NCBI RefSeq assembly: GCF_900188235.1
Contig: NZ_FZNT01000004.1
Coordinates: forward strand, 372,001-436,000
From: Lutibacter agarilyticus
GTDB taxonomy: Bacteria; Bacteroidota; Bacteroidia; Flavobacteriales; Flavobacteriaceae
DNA: 64,000 nt
Direction of reading: 5' to 3'
The notes beneath the pieces are model-generated. The model did no database searches. It saw only the letters and a list, made by a program, of their open reading frames with translations, and was not told where the DNA came from. Positions 19,286 to 29,386 of the stretch are shown piece by piece; the first letter of the stretch is position 1, and the number at the start of each line of letters is the position of its first letter. The translations under genes were made by a program, and so were the position numbers.

Positions 19286-20545
19286 ATGAAAATTGAAAAA
19301 TTACACCAACTATATTCTGAGCGCTTATTAATTGATACGGATACTCGAAAAATTAGAAAAAATAGTTTATTCTTTGCTCTAAAAGGCGATAATTTTAATG
19401 GAAATAAGTTTGCTAAAGAGGCCTTAACAAAAGGCGCTGCTTTTGCTATTATTGATGAAGAAGAATACCTTGAAGGTAGCAATACTATATTAGTAGAAAA
19501 TGTTTTAGGCACGCTACAAAAGTTAGCTAATTATCACAGAAAACAACTGAAAACTCCTATTATTGCACTCACTGGAAGTAATGGAAAAACCACTACTAAA
19601 GAATTGATTAATGCTGTTCTTTCAACCACATATAAAACTTCAGCAACAGTTGGAAACTTCAACAACCATATTGGAGTACCATTAACATTATTAGCAATGA
19701 CCAAAGAAACTGAAATTTGCATTGTTGAAATGGGCGCAAACCATCAAAAAGAAATTGAATTGTTATGTAGCATCGCTGAACCTAATTTTGGCTATATCAC
19801 TAATTTTGGAAAAGCACATTTAGAAGGTTTTGGAAGTTTTGAAGGGGTTATTAAAGGAAAATCGGAATTGTATGACTTCCTGAGAAAAACAAAAGGAAAA
19901 GCATTTATTAATGAAGATGATGAAACACAATTAAAACAAGCAGAAGGAATTGAACAGATTTACTTCAATAATAAAACTATCAAATTTATTAGTGCAAATC
20001 CACTTGTAAGTGTTGAATTTGAAAACACAATTATAGAAAGTCAATTAATAGGAAAATACAATTACAAAAATATTTCAGTAGCTATTGCTATTGGCGCATA
20101 TTTCAACATTCCGGTAGCTACTATAAAAACAGCTATAGAAAATTATGTACCAAAAAATAACCGTTCACAAATAATACAAAACAAGAATAACAAAATTGTT
20201 TTAGATGCTTACAACGCAAACCCAAGCAGTATGCAAGCTGCCCTTGAAAATTTTAGTCAGCTAAAAGATGAACATAAAATTGTAATTCTCGGAGATATGT
20301 TTGAATTGGGGGTAAGCAGTAAAACAGAACATCAAAAAATAGCTGAATTGGCAACTTCTTTTAATTTTAATGAAGTGTATTTAATAGGAAAAGCATTCTC
20401 TACAACAAGTGTAAAAAATGCTTTCATTTTTGAAAATTTTGAAAATTTTAAGAGTTCCGTTAATTTTAAGTCGAATATAAATAGAACGGTTCTAATTAAA
20501 GGTTCACGAGGAATGGCTTTAGAAAGAACTTTAGACCTCTTCTAA
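19286..20545 (+). CDS. murF: UDP-N-acetylmuramoyl-tripeptide--D-alanyl-D-alanine ligase
   Basis: ATP-dependent cytosolic ligase that adds D-Ala-D-Ala to UDP-MurNAc-tripeptide, the last cytoplasmic step of peptidoglycan precursor assembly. The 419-residue protein has the three Mur ligase domains. The P-loop ITALTGSNGKTTTKE-type motif (IALTGSNGKTTTKE, about 91-104), the central VEMGANHQKEI block and a C-terminal domain with LDAYNANPSSMQAAL are all visible. Length is somewhat short versus E. coli MurF (452) but usual for Bacteroidetes. It overlaps the convergent sugar-kinase gene by 15 bases. Confidence 0.95.
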   Translation: MKIEKLHQLYSERLLIDTDTRKIRKNSLFFALKGDNFNGNKFAKEALTKGAAFAIIDEEEYLEGSNTILVENVLGTLQKLANYHRKQLKTPIIALTGSNGKTTTKELINAVLSTTYKTSATVGNFNNHIGVPLTLLAMTKETEICIVEMGANHQKEIELLCSIAEPNFGYITNFGKAHLEGFGSFEGVIKGKSELYDFLRKTKGKAFINEDDETQLKQAEGIEQIYFNNKTIKFISANPLVSVEFENTIIESQLIGKYNYKNISVAIAIGAYFNIPVATIKTAIENYVPKNNRSQIIQNKNNKIVLDAYNANPSSMQAALENFSQLKDEHKIVILGDMFELGVSSKTEHQKIAELATSFNFNEVYLIGKAFSTTSVKNAFIFENFENFKSSVNFKSNINRTVLIKGSRGMALERTLDLF

Positions 20546-21391
20546 TTTTAATAATTCTCTGTGATATTCAATTAAACCATCAATTGGTCTTCTAACAATA
20601 TTTCCTAGTTCAATCATATAAAATCTTGCAACATCTTTTATAATGTCTTGTGCAAAATACGCTATTGAACCAACAAAATGTACTGGAATATTTTCAGACT
20701 CCTTGTATGGTATAATTCTATTTTTAAAGAAATCCTTCATTCCTTTATGCAATACTTTATTAAAATATGCATTGCGTTCATTTCTCAATAAAAATTCTGC
20801 GAAATGCGCTAAATAGGTATTTGGATTATCTTCTTTATAAATATTTCTTTTTATAGTATCAGCATCAACATTGAATTGTTCTTCAAAAAGTTTTGCTACC
20901 TTTTTTGGCATTTTTTGATAATAATAATCCCTTAACAACTTCTTACCAAAGTAGTTACCACTAGCTTCATCCATTAGAATGTAACCAAGTGAAGGTATTC
21001 TTACATCAACTTGTTCACCATCAAAATAACAACTATTTGAACCTGTACCTAAAATACAAACAATTCCTGGTTGCGTTGTTACTGCATATGCAGCTGCATA
21101 AGTATCTTCTTTTACTTCAACAACAGCATTGGTAAAAAATGATTCAAATATTGATTTTAATACTAATGTAGGTTTTTCAGTACCACAACCGGCTCCATAA
21201 AAATATACGTTTGTAACTTTATCTTTATAATCTACCAAATCAAGGTTTTCCTGAAGACGTTTCTTCATTAATTCCTCATCAAAAACTGCTGGATTTAAAC
21301 CTCCTGTTCTAGTTTTAAGAACCTGAGCACCTGATTTATCAAGTAAAATCCAATCGGCTTTTGTTGAGCCACCATCAGCTATTAGAATCAT
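20531..21391 (-). CDS. BadF/BadG-type ATPase, likely N-acetylglucosamine kinase
   Basis: Sugar kinase of the ASKHA fold (BadF/BadG/BcrA/BcrD family). The 286-residue product has the phosphate-1 motif LIADGGSTKADW (about 3-14), phosphate-2 LGTGSNSCYFDG (about 113-124) and DEASGNYFGKKLL. Members of this family phosphorylate N-acetylglucosamine or related amino sugars, so recycling of cell-wall sugars is the likely role. It is the third gene of an operon with pfkA and gap (18-base spacing) and overlaps convergent murF by 15 bases. The kinase family is clear. The exact substrate is inferred. Confidence 0.8.
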   Translation of the reverse strand: MILIADGGSTKADWILLDKSGAQVLKTRTGGLNPAVFDEELMKKRLQENLDLVDYKDKVTNVYFYGAGCGTEKPTLVLKSIFESFFTNAVVEVKEDTYAAAYAVTTQPGIVCILGTGSNSCYFDGEQVDVRIPSLGYILMDEASGNYFGKKLLRDYYYQKMPKKVAKLFEEQFNVDADTIKRNIYKEDNPNTYLAHFAEFLLRNERNAYFNKVLHKGMKDFFKNRIIPYKESENIPVHFVGSIAYFAQDIIKDVARFYMIELGNIVRRPIDGLIEYHRELLKLEEV

Positions 21392-21409
21392 TCTTTACTG
21401 CTTTATTTA

Positions 21410-22447
<1,038 letters not shown>

Positions 22448-23434
22448 TTATACTGAAGTTATTTCAGCCACTCTTAGTAATTCTTTATCTATTTCGTTGT
22501 TAAGTTTGATTGCTTTGTTTAAACCTGTTAAAATAACTTCGTTATTAATAACTCCAACCATAACTCCTGAAACTCTATCTAACAAACATTCTACTGCTGC
22601 TACACCTAGTCTACTAGCCAACACTCTATCAAAACAACTTGGAGAACCTCCTCTTTGCATATGTCCTAAAACTGATACTCTAATATCGTATGCAGGGTAC
22701 TTCTCTTTGATATAATCTCCAAGTTCAAAAACACTTTTACCAATTTTCTCACCTTCAGTAACAACAACAATACTTGATGTTTTTCCTTTATCTCTTCCTT
22801 TGGCTAAAGATTCTTCTAATTTATCTAATCCTATGTCCTTTTCAGGAATTAAGATTTCTTCTGCCCCAGATCCAATACCCGTATTTAATGCAATAAAACC
22901 TGCATCTCGCCCCATTACTTCAATAAAAAATAATCGGTTATGAGAACCTGCGGTATCACGAATTTTATCAATTACTTCAACAACTGTATTTAACGCTGTA
23001 TCGTAACCAATAGTGAAGTCTGTTCCATAAATATCGTTATCAATTGTCCCTGGAATTCCTACAACTGGAAAGTTAAATTCTTGTATAAATTTTAAACCTC
23101 CTGTAAAAGTTCCGTCTCCACCAATAACAACTAAGGCTCCAACACCTGCTTCTATTAAATTTTCGTAAGCTTTAGCTCTACCTTCTACAGTTTTAAATTC
23201 CATAGAACGAGCAGATTTTAAAATAGTTCCACCCTTGTTAATGATATTGCTTACGTGACGACCTGATAACACCTCAAAATCACCTTCAATTAACCCTTCA
23301 TATCCACGATAAACACCTACACACTCAATTCTATAATAAGTACAAGCTCTAACTACGGCTCGTATAGCTGCATTCATCCCCGGAGCATCTCCTCCTGAGG
23401 TTAATAATGCGATCTTTTTTATTGGTTCATTCAT
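22448..23434 (-). CDS. pfkA: ATP-dependent 6-phosphofructokinase
   Basis: Phosphorylates fructose-6-phosphate at C1, the committing step of glycolysis. The 328-residue protein has LLTSGGDAPGMNAAIRA (about 9-25), GGDGTFTG (about 104-111), the catalytic GTIDNDIYGTD block and EVMGRDAGFIA. The Gly after GGD in the nucleotide site suggests the ATP-dependent rather than the pyrophosphate-dependent type. First gene of pfkA-gap-kinase. Several TAnnTTTG boxes lie upstream on the minus strand (for example TAAATTTG at 23589-23582 and TATTTTTG at 23637-23630), but they cannot be ranked. Confidence 0.96.
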   Translation of the reverse strand: MNEPIKKIALLTSGGDAPGMNAAIRAVVRACTYYRIECVGVYRGYEGLIEGDFEVLSGRHVSNIINKGGTILKSARSMEFKTVEGRAKAYENLIEAGVGALVVIGGDGTFTGGLKFIQEFNFPVVGIPGTIDNDIYGTDFTIGYDTALNTVVEVIDKIRDTAGSHNRLFFIEVMGRDAGFIALNTGIGSGAEEILIPEKDIGLDKLEESLAKGRDKGKTSSIVVVTEGEKIGKSVFELGDYIKEKYPAYDIRVSVLGHMQRGGSPSCFDRVLASRLGVAAVECLLDRVSGVMVGVINNEVILTGLNKAIKLNNEIDKELLRVAEITSV

Positions 23435-23661
23435 TCTTTAAAATTATTGTTCAAAATTACTTTTTAATCCCTCTTTTTCCTACAATTTAATCCTTTATTC
23501 ACTAAAACGATTTCGGTGTAAAGGTCTTATTAAAATCCCTTTTTTTCAGGCACTTAAACTATTTTTTTAAATTTTGAAAAACAAATTTACACAAATTAAA
23601 CTGTTTATTAAAATCCATTTAATTTACTTCAAAAATATAGCGTTTATTTAATGTTTTATTA

Positions 23662-23691
23662 ACGAAAAAGCTCCCCAAAACGGGGAGCTTT
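23662..23691 (-). terminator. Terminator of the nine-gene maltodextrin operon
   Basis: Stem AAAGCTCCCC / GGGGAGCTTT (23667-23676 with 23682-23691). On the minus strand it is followed by TTCGTTAAT, so the T-run is short but the G+C stem is the strongest of the region. It lies 28 bases after the last stop codon of the operon. Confidence 0.78.
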
Positions 23692-23718
23692 CATAATAAT
23701 TAAAGTGAGCATAAATTA

Positions 23719-25602
23719 TTATTTCTCTAACTTAAAAATAAATGATGTTAATGTGTCTAATTCAATATTAAGTGTCCCAACTCCGTCTTTTATAACTAGC
23801 GGTATTGAAATTTCTCCATATAATTGATCGGTAACAGTGTAGTTACCATCAACAAGCTCCCATTTATTTATAACTTCTGAAGGAATTAGTAAATCTAAAT
23901 CGTAATTTACTAAATCATCAAAATTTGAAATAATAATTAGTTTTTCATTTTCAGACCAACGAACAAACGAAAATATTTTACGTGTATAATTTTCTACATT
24001 TGCTCTATTGTAATGATGAATCTCAGCATAATTTCCCATCAACGCTTCACTATTAATAGTAAAGTTTAACAAACGCTTGTAGAAATCTCTCAATTCTTTT
24101 TCATTTGCAGTTGATTGACCTCCATCGAATTTTTTATCATTTAACCAACGTTGGTGATTTGGCACACCTATATAATCAAATATTGAAGTTCTTGTTGGCG
24201 ATCCAAACCCTGCATTTTCGGCTCCTGGCTCTCCTACTTCTTGCCCAAAATAAATCATTGTTGGTGAAGTACTAATTGTTGCAGAAACTACCATTGCTGG
24301 TTTTCCTTTTTCAGCTGAACCTGCAAAATCTGGACTTGCAATACGTTGCTCATCATGATTTTCTAAAAAATGCAACATATTATGCTCAATATCAGCTTTA
24401 TAATCTTGAATTCCCGTGATATGGTCTGTCCATCCGTGACCTTGCATAATATTTTTAATCGTATCATACAAAGCTACCTTATCATATAAATAATCCATTT
24501 TTCCTTTATGAATATAGGCTCTGTACATATCTGGATTGTAAACTTCTGCCAATAAAAAAGCTTCTGGATTTACCATTTTTATAGATGAATTCATATAACT
24601 CCAAAATTCAACAGGCACCATTTCAGCCATATCATATCTAAAACCATCAACACCTTTTGCTGTCCAATACAAAGCGATATCTCTAAATTTCACCCAAGAA
24701 CTAGGTACCGTTTTGTCTTTCCAAAATTCAAAGTGTGCTTTGTAGTCTTCGTTATCAAACCCTTCAGGTAATTCATCAAAATCCTTTCTTCCGTCAGGAC
24801 TAATTCCATAATTAATTTTTACGGTTTCGTACCAATCATTTACATCTGGCTTTGATAAACGTGATCCATTACCTGTCCATTTTGCAGGATTTTCATCAAA
24901 CTTACCATCTGCTAACGGGTGCTTTTCACCTCCTAGTGGCAAATAACCATCTCTCCATTCAGGAACTTCAAAAGACTCTCCTGGATTGTAATAAAAATTA
25001 TTATTTACATCGTATTGCTTTGTTTTGTCGTCACTAGCACCAAAATCCTCCACACCTTCAGGATTTGTTTTTCCTTCATAATTTCTAGCAACGTGATTTG
25101 GAACAATATCAATAATCACTTTCATTCCAGCATTATGTGTTCTTTCAATTAAAGCCTCAAACTCTTCCAATCTTTTTGAAGGATCAACCGCCAAATCTGG
25201 ATTTACATTGTAATAATCTTTTACAGCATATGGTGAACCTGCACGACCCTTTACAACATCAGGATCATCATTTGAAATTCCGTAAGCTGTGTAATCTCTA
25301 ATTACATCATGGTGCGGCACACCCGTGTACCATATATAAGTAACTCCTAAGTCTTTTATTTCTTGAAGTGCCTTGTCTGTAAAATCGTTGAACTTTCCAA
25401 CGCCATTTTCTTCAATAGTTCCCCAAGGTTTATTGGTTGTATTGGTATTTCCAAATAACCGAGTAAACACCTGATAAACAACTTCTTTATGATTTTTTTT
25501 AGCCTCCATAGTTTCTTTTGTTACTTTTTTTTCTTGATTGCAAGCTACAAAAATAACAAATAGACTTACAAAACTAACTATGAGTGTTTTTTTCATTATC
25601 AT
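23719..25602 (-). CDS. GH13 alpha-amylase family lipoprotein
   Basis: Glycoside hydrolase family 13 enzyme acting on alpha-1,4- or alpha-1,6-glucans. The 627-residue form has a lipoprotein signal ending FVACNQEKK and a (beta/alpha)8 barrel with the four conserved regions: DIVPNH (about 165-170), GFRYD with nucleophile Asp324, LLAEVY with acid/base Glu353, and ENHDEQ with His416-Asp417. A C-terminal all-beta domain ends the protein. Two starts, 25602 and 25596, are possible. The first overlaps the GH97 stop codon (TAATG). It is the last gene of the operon. Lipid anchoring places it in the periplasm or on the outer membrane. Exact specificity is not readable. Confidence 0.9.
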   Translation of the reverse strand: MIMKKTLIVSFVSLFVIFVACNQEKKVTKETMEAKKNHKEVVYQVFTRLFGNTNTTNKPWGTIEENGVGKFNDFTDKALQEIKDLGVTYIWYTGVPHHDVIRDYTAYGISNDDPDVVKGRAGSPYAVKDYYNVNPDLAVDPSKRLEEFEALIERTHNAGMKVIIDIVPNHVARNYEGKTNPEGVEDFGASDDKTKQYDVNNNFYYNPGESFEVPEWRDGYLPLGGEKHPLADGKFDENPAKWTGNGSRLSKPDVNDWYETVKINYGISPDGRKDFDELPEGFDNEDYKAHFEFWKDKTVPSSWVKFRDIALYWTAKGVDGFRYDMAEMVPVEFWSYMNSSIKMVNPEAFLLAEVYNPDMYRAYIHKGKMDYLYDKVALYDTIKNIMQGHGWTDHITGIQDYKADIEHNMLHFLENHDEQRIASPDFAGSAEKGKPAMVVSATISTSPTMIYFGQEVGEPGAENAGFGSPTRTSIFDYIGVPNHQRWLNDKKFDGGQSTANEKELRDFYKRLLNFTINSEALMGNYAEIHHYNRANVENYTRKIFSFVRWSENEKLIIISNFDDLVNYDLDLLIPSEVINKWELVDGNYTVTDQLYGEISIPLVIKDGVGTLNIELDTLTSFIFKLEK

Positions 25603-27716
25603 TATTTTTTAATTAAACTAATTGCAAAACCACCACCTTGGGCCAATTGCATTATTTCTTTTGAGGTATTTTTAATTTCTACTTTTCTGATATTTAAACT
25701 TGTTGGATTTTTATCCCAATGAGCATTTTCTCCATCTTCATAAATAATTGCTTCATACGTAGCATCTTTATCTAAAAAGCTAAATTCTATTTCAATAGTT
25801 CTTGCATTTTCATCAGTAATTCCACCAACAAACCAATTTTCAGAAGTTCGTTCTTTTCTAGCAATGGTTAAAAAATCTCCAACCTCACCATTTAATACTT
25901 TTGTTTGCTGCCAATCAACACCCACATCTTTAATAAATTGCAATGCCGGATTGCCTTCATAATTTTCAATTAAATCTGCAGCCATTTGAACAGGACTGTA
26001 AATTACTACATACAACGCCAATTGCTGTGCAATGGTTGTATTTACCTGATTCTCTTTTTTCCATTTGTCAAATTTTATATCGAATATTCCTGGTGTATAA
26101 TCAACTGGCCCAGCTAACATTCTAGTAAAAGCTACAAGAGGTAAATGCTCTGGCGGATTGCCACCATCACTAGCCCAAGCGTTAAATTCTTGTCCGCGTA
26201 AACCTTCTCTTGAAATGGTATTAGGATACGTTCTGCGTAAACCTGTTGCTTTAATTGGTTCATGCGCATTAATAGCCACTTTATAATTCGCCGCTTTTAT
26301 AACGGCATTGTTATAATGGTTTACCATATGTTGCCCATGATGGTATTCTCCCTTTGGAAGTATTTTACCAACATAACCTGTTTTTACTGCATGAATTCCC
26401 AAACTTTGCATTAAAGCATAAGCAGTATCTTGTTGTTTTTCATAAGTTTCAGTAGCTGCAGAAGTTTCATGATGCATGATAATCTCTACTCCTATTTCCT
26501 TGGCGTAACGTGCAACTTCTTCCAAATCGTAATCTGGATAAGGGGTTACAAAATCAAATACACCTTCTCTATCATCAAAGCCTATCCAATTTTCCCAACC
26601 AGTGTTCCAACCTTCAATTAAAACAGCTCCAATGTTGTTTTTTGCTGAAAAATCGATATAAGCTTTTGCATTTTCAGTAGTTGCGCCATGTTTTCCGTGT
26701 GCATTACCTGTGTCAACCCATTTTCCATCAACCAAGGTCATTCCATAATCCCAAGAAGATTTATTTAAATGCATTTCCCACCAAATACCAGTGTACTTTG
26801 CAGGCTTAAACCACGAAACATCTCCTAATTTGTTAGGCTCATTTAAATTAACAATCAGCTTAGATTCAATTAAATCACCTGCTTTTTCAGCAATTTGCAT
26901 TGTTCTCCAAGGTGTGTTAAACGGTACTGTTCTTTTTACTTTATAAGCTGTATTTCTAGAGCCTACTAAATTACTAGTCATAGCTAAATTTTCAGTATCA
27001 ACTTTTAAAGTCATTCCTGAATAATCTACCAAACTAGCTTCGTGAAAACTTAAATACAAACCATTTTCAGTTTTCATAGTAACTGGTGTATTTACAGCAT
27101 TTTCAGGAATATAGGTGTGTTCTCCTAAATTAGGATGATTGGCTTTTGACAACGCATCAATTTCGTTAAAATTAGATGTATTGTACAAATGCTCATAAAT
27201 ATCCCAATCACCTGGTGCCCACCAAACTTTATGATTCCCTGTTAAATTAAACTGAGTATTTTCTTCAGCAATTAAAACTTCTGAAAGATTTTTTTGCTGT
27301 GGAAATTCGTACCTAAAACCTAAACCGTCATTATAAACTTTAAAAACTACGTTTATTTTTCTTTTTAATGCTGAAGTTTCTTGTAGTTCAACTTTTAGTT
27401 GGTTGTATTTATTCTCAACTTCTTTTTGCTCTCCCCAAGGCATTTCCCAAGTTTCTTCAAAATTAGAAATTGCGACATTTACAATTTTAAAATCATTAGC
27501 CAAAGCTGGCTGGTCTTTTAATTCAAACCCTAAAGTTGAAGACTTTATAATTGCTTCATTTTTAAAAGAAACTTCATAATTTGGCGTTCCCTTTTCTCCC
27601 AGTTTAAATATAACTTTAAGGTTGTTATCTGGTGAAGAAATGGTAGATATTTTCTCTTCATTACAAGAAAAAAAGAAAATACTAATTAGCAAGATACTTA
27701 ATTTAAGAAATTTCAT
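25602..27716 (-). CDS. GH97 alpha-glucosidase (SusB-like), lipoprotein
   Basis: Glycoside hydrolase family 97, the SusB family, which releases glucose from maltooligosaccharides. The 704-residue protein has a lipoprotein signal ending FFFSCNEEK. An N-terminal beta-sandwich with WWAPGDWDIYEHLYNT is followed by the barrel, with GAVLIEGWNTGWENW, HHETSAATETYE and INAHEPIKATG. The Glu residues in HHETSAATETYE and AHEP favour the inverting SusB-type subgroup, although this needs an alignment. It lies 4 bases downstream of a GH13 gene and shares its stop with the next start. The Bacteroides SusB is periplasmic. Here lipidation is predicted. Confidence 0.92.
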   Translation of the reverse strand: MKFLKLSILLISIFFFSCNEEKISTISSPDNNLKVIFKLGEKGTPNYEVSFKNEAIIKSSTLGFELKDQPALANDFKIVNVAISNFEETWEMPWGEQKEVENKYNQLKVELQETSALKRKINVVFKVYNDGLGFRYEFPQQKNLSEVLIAEENTQFNLTGNHKVWWAPGDWDIYEHLYNTSNFNEIDALSKANHPNLGEHTYIPENAVNTPVTMKTENGLYLSFHEASLVDYSGMTLKVDTENLAMTSNLVGSRNTAYKVKRTVPFNTPWRTMQIAEKAGDLIESKLIVNLNEPNKLGDVSWFKPAKYTGIWWEMHLNKSSWDYGMTLVDGKWVDTGNAHGKHGATTENAKAYIDFSAKNNIGAVLIEGWNTGWENWIGFDDREGVFDFVTPYPDYDLEEVARYAKEIGVEIIMHHETSAATETYEKQQDTAYALMQSLGIHAVKTGYVGKILPKGEYHHGQHMVNHYNNAVIKAANYKVAINAHEPIKATGLRRTYPNTISREGLRGQEFNAWASDGGNPPEHLPLVAFTRMLAGPVDYTPGIFDIKFDKWKKENQVNTTIAQQLALYVVIYSPVQMAADLIENYEGNPALQFIKDVGVDWQQTKVLNGEVGDFLTIARKERTSENWFVGGITDENARTIEIEFSFLDKDATYEAIIYEDGENAHWDKNPTSLNIRKVEIKNTSKEIMQLAQGGGFAISLIKK

Positions 27717-27720
27717 ATTT

Positions 27721-29382
27721 CTACTTTTTTTCTAATAAAACAATAGGATATGGAGAGCTAAATACAACTTTTCCATTCTTCACAATCAATTCGCTATCTG
27801 AATAAGCATCATACACCACCTCATTATCTTTAAAAATAGTTCCAACTGAAATTTCTTTTTTAATTTCTTTTAAATCTAAAGCTACAATTACAGCATCACT
27901 ATAATCTCCTTTTGAAAAGGTTCTTTGAAAAACATACGGTGATTCAGTAATCATTTTATGAACACCTGCTCCAACTGATGGATGATTCACTCTAAACTGC
28001 CCTAATTTTTGATAATGCGTTAATAACATTTTTGTTTCTGAATTATTTGCAATAGCATCCCAATTCATAAAAGTTCGTAAAGTAGCATCTCCAACAGCTC
28101 CTTCAACAATTAAATTTCTAGCAGATTCATCGCCATAATAAACTTGTGATGCACCCGGACTTAACAATAATTTTGTAGCTGCTTCAAAAGTTTTTGTTCT
28201 GTCTTTATCAAAAGGCTGTCCATCATCATGAGACGTTAAATAATTCAACACTCCGTATCCTTTTAATTCATTATTTAATATAGATGAATATCTTGAAAAC
28301 AATGCTTCATAAGTATCAGTTTGAGCTACATTCCATTTGAATTCAAAATTGATTGAACTTTGAAAAGCTTTATCAAAATAATCTACTTTTTTATCTCCAA
28401 AATCAAAATATCTTCCACCTGAAATACCATAGTTATAAACCTCAGCAACGGTGTAAAAATTAGTGTCGTCTAATACTAATTCTGGATTATTAGCTTTCCA
28501 TTCTGCAAAGGCTACATCACATTCTGTTTTAAATTCTTGCCAAACTAATTCGTCTGTATGTTTAACCGTATCAGCTCTATAACCATCAACTCCAAACTCT
28601 CTAATATAATCGGTTAGCCATTTAATAATATAAAATTTTGGCGCTCTAGGATAACCTGTTCTTGCAAAAAATTCATCAAGTTCTTTTACTTCTTGTTCGT
28701 AACGTCCTTCAGCTTTCCACTTTTCAACTAAATGAGTTGGAAGTTCAACATTTTCGGTACTTGCTGTTAACACATCTGGAAGGTTTTCAACCAAAGTACA
28801 ATTTACTGTAGAATCATAGTCTTGATATTTACAAAGCGGGCTTGTACGCACCCAATTGCTTGGCCAAACAGGATCTTGTGCAGTTACTGGACCTGTATGA
28901 TTTATTACACCATCCATTACAACTCTAATTCCTTTTGCATGTGCAGCCTCAACCATTTTTTTCAAATCTTCTTTAGTTCCAAAATTAGGATCTAAAGCTG
29001 TCCAATCTTTTGCCCAATACCCATGATATGCATAGGTAACACCGGTTCCTTCATCAACCGATTCGTGCACTTGCTCTACAACTGGCGTAAACCAAATGGC
29101 ATTGATACCTAAATCTGTAAAATAGTTTTCTTCGATTTTTTGCGTAATTCCGGCAATGTCACCACCTTCAAAACCTCTTAAAACACCAGTTTCATTGGTT
29201 CTATTATAATTTAAATCGTTTGCAGTATTACCGTTGTTAAAACGATCTGTCAATAAAAAATAAATATTTGCACCTTCCCAAACAAAAGGCGCTGCAGGTT
29301 TTAGTTCAACATTTTCTTGTTTTTTTGGTGCGCAACTACTAAAAACAATTGTTAGTAAAAGAATACTTGTGAAAATTCTCAT
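27721..29382 (-). CDS. GH13 alpha-amylase, lipoprotein
   Basis: Second GH13 enzyme of the operon. The 553-residue protein has a lipoprotein signal ending VFSSCAPKK. The barrel has the four regions VVMDGVINH (about 154-162), GVDGYRAD with nucleophile Asp271, VAEVYN with Glu314, and TSHDDGQ with His385-Asp386. A short C-terminal beta domain follows. It is typical in length for a cytosol-free alpha-amylase of the SusG/SusA size class but lacks an inserted CBM. Spacing of 4 bases to both neighbours shows that it is part of a single transcript. Endo- versus exo-action cannot be decided from motifs. Confidence 0.9.
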   Translation of the reverse strand: MRIFTSILLLTIVFSSCAPKKQENVELKPAAPFVWEGANIYFLLTDRFNNGNTANDLNYNRTNETGVLRGFEGGDIAGITQKIEENYFTDLGINAIWFTPVVEQVHESVDEGTGVTYAYHGYWAKDWTALDPNFGTKEDLKKMVEAAHAKGIRVVMDGVINHTGPVTAQDPVWPSNWVRTSPLCKYQDYDSTVNCTLVENLPDVLTASTENVELPTHLVEKWKAEGRYEQEVKELDEFFARTGYPRAPKFYIIKWLTDYIREFGVDGYRADTVKHTDELVWQEFKTECDVAFAEWKANNPELVLDDTNFYTVAEVYNYGISGGRYFDFGDKKVDYFDKAFQSSINFEFKWNVAQTDTYEALFSRYSSILNNELKGYGVLNYLTSHDDGQPFDKDRTKTFEAATKLLLSPGASQVYYGDESARNLIVEGAVGDATLRTFMNWDAIANNSETKMLLTHYQKLGQFRVNHPSVGAGVHKMITESPYVFQRTFSKGDYSDAVIVALDLKEIKKEISVGTIFKDNEVVYDAYSDSELIVKNGKVVFSSPYPIVLLEKK

Positions 29383-29386
29383 ATGC

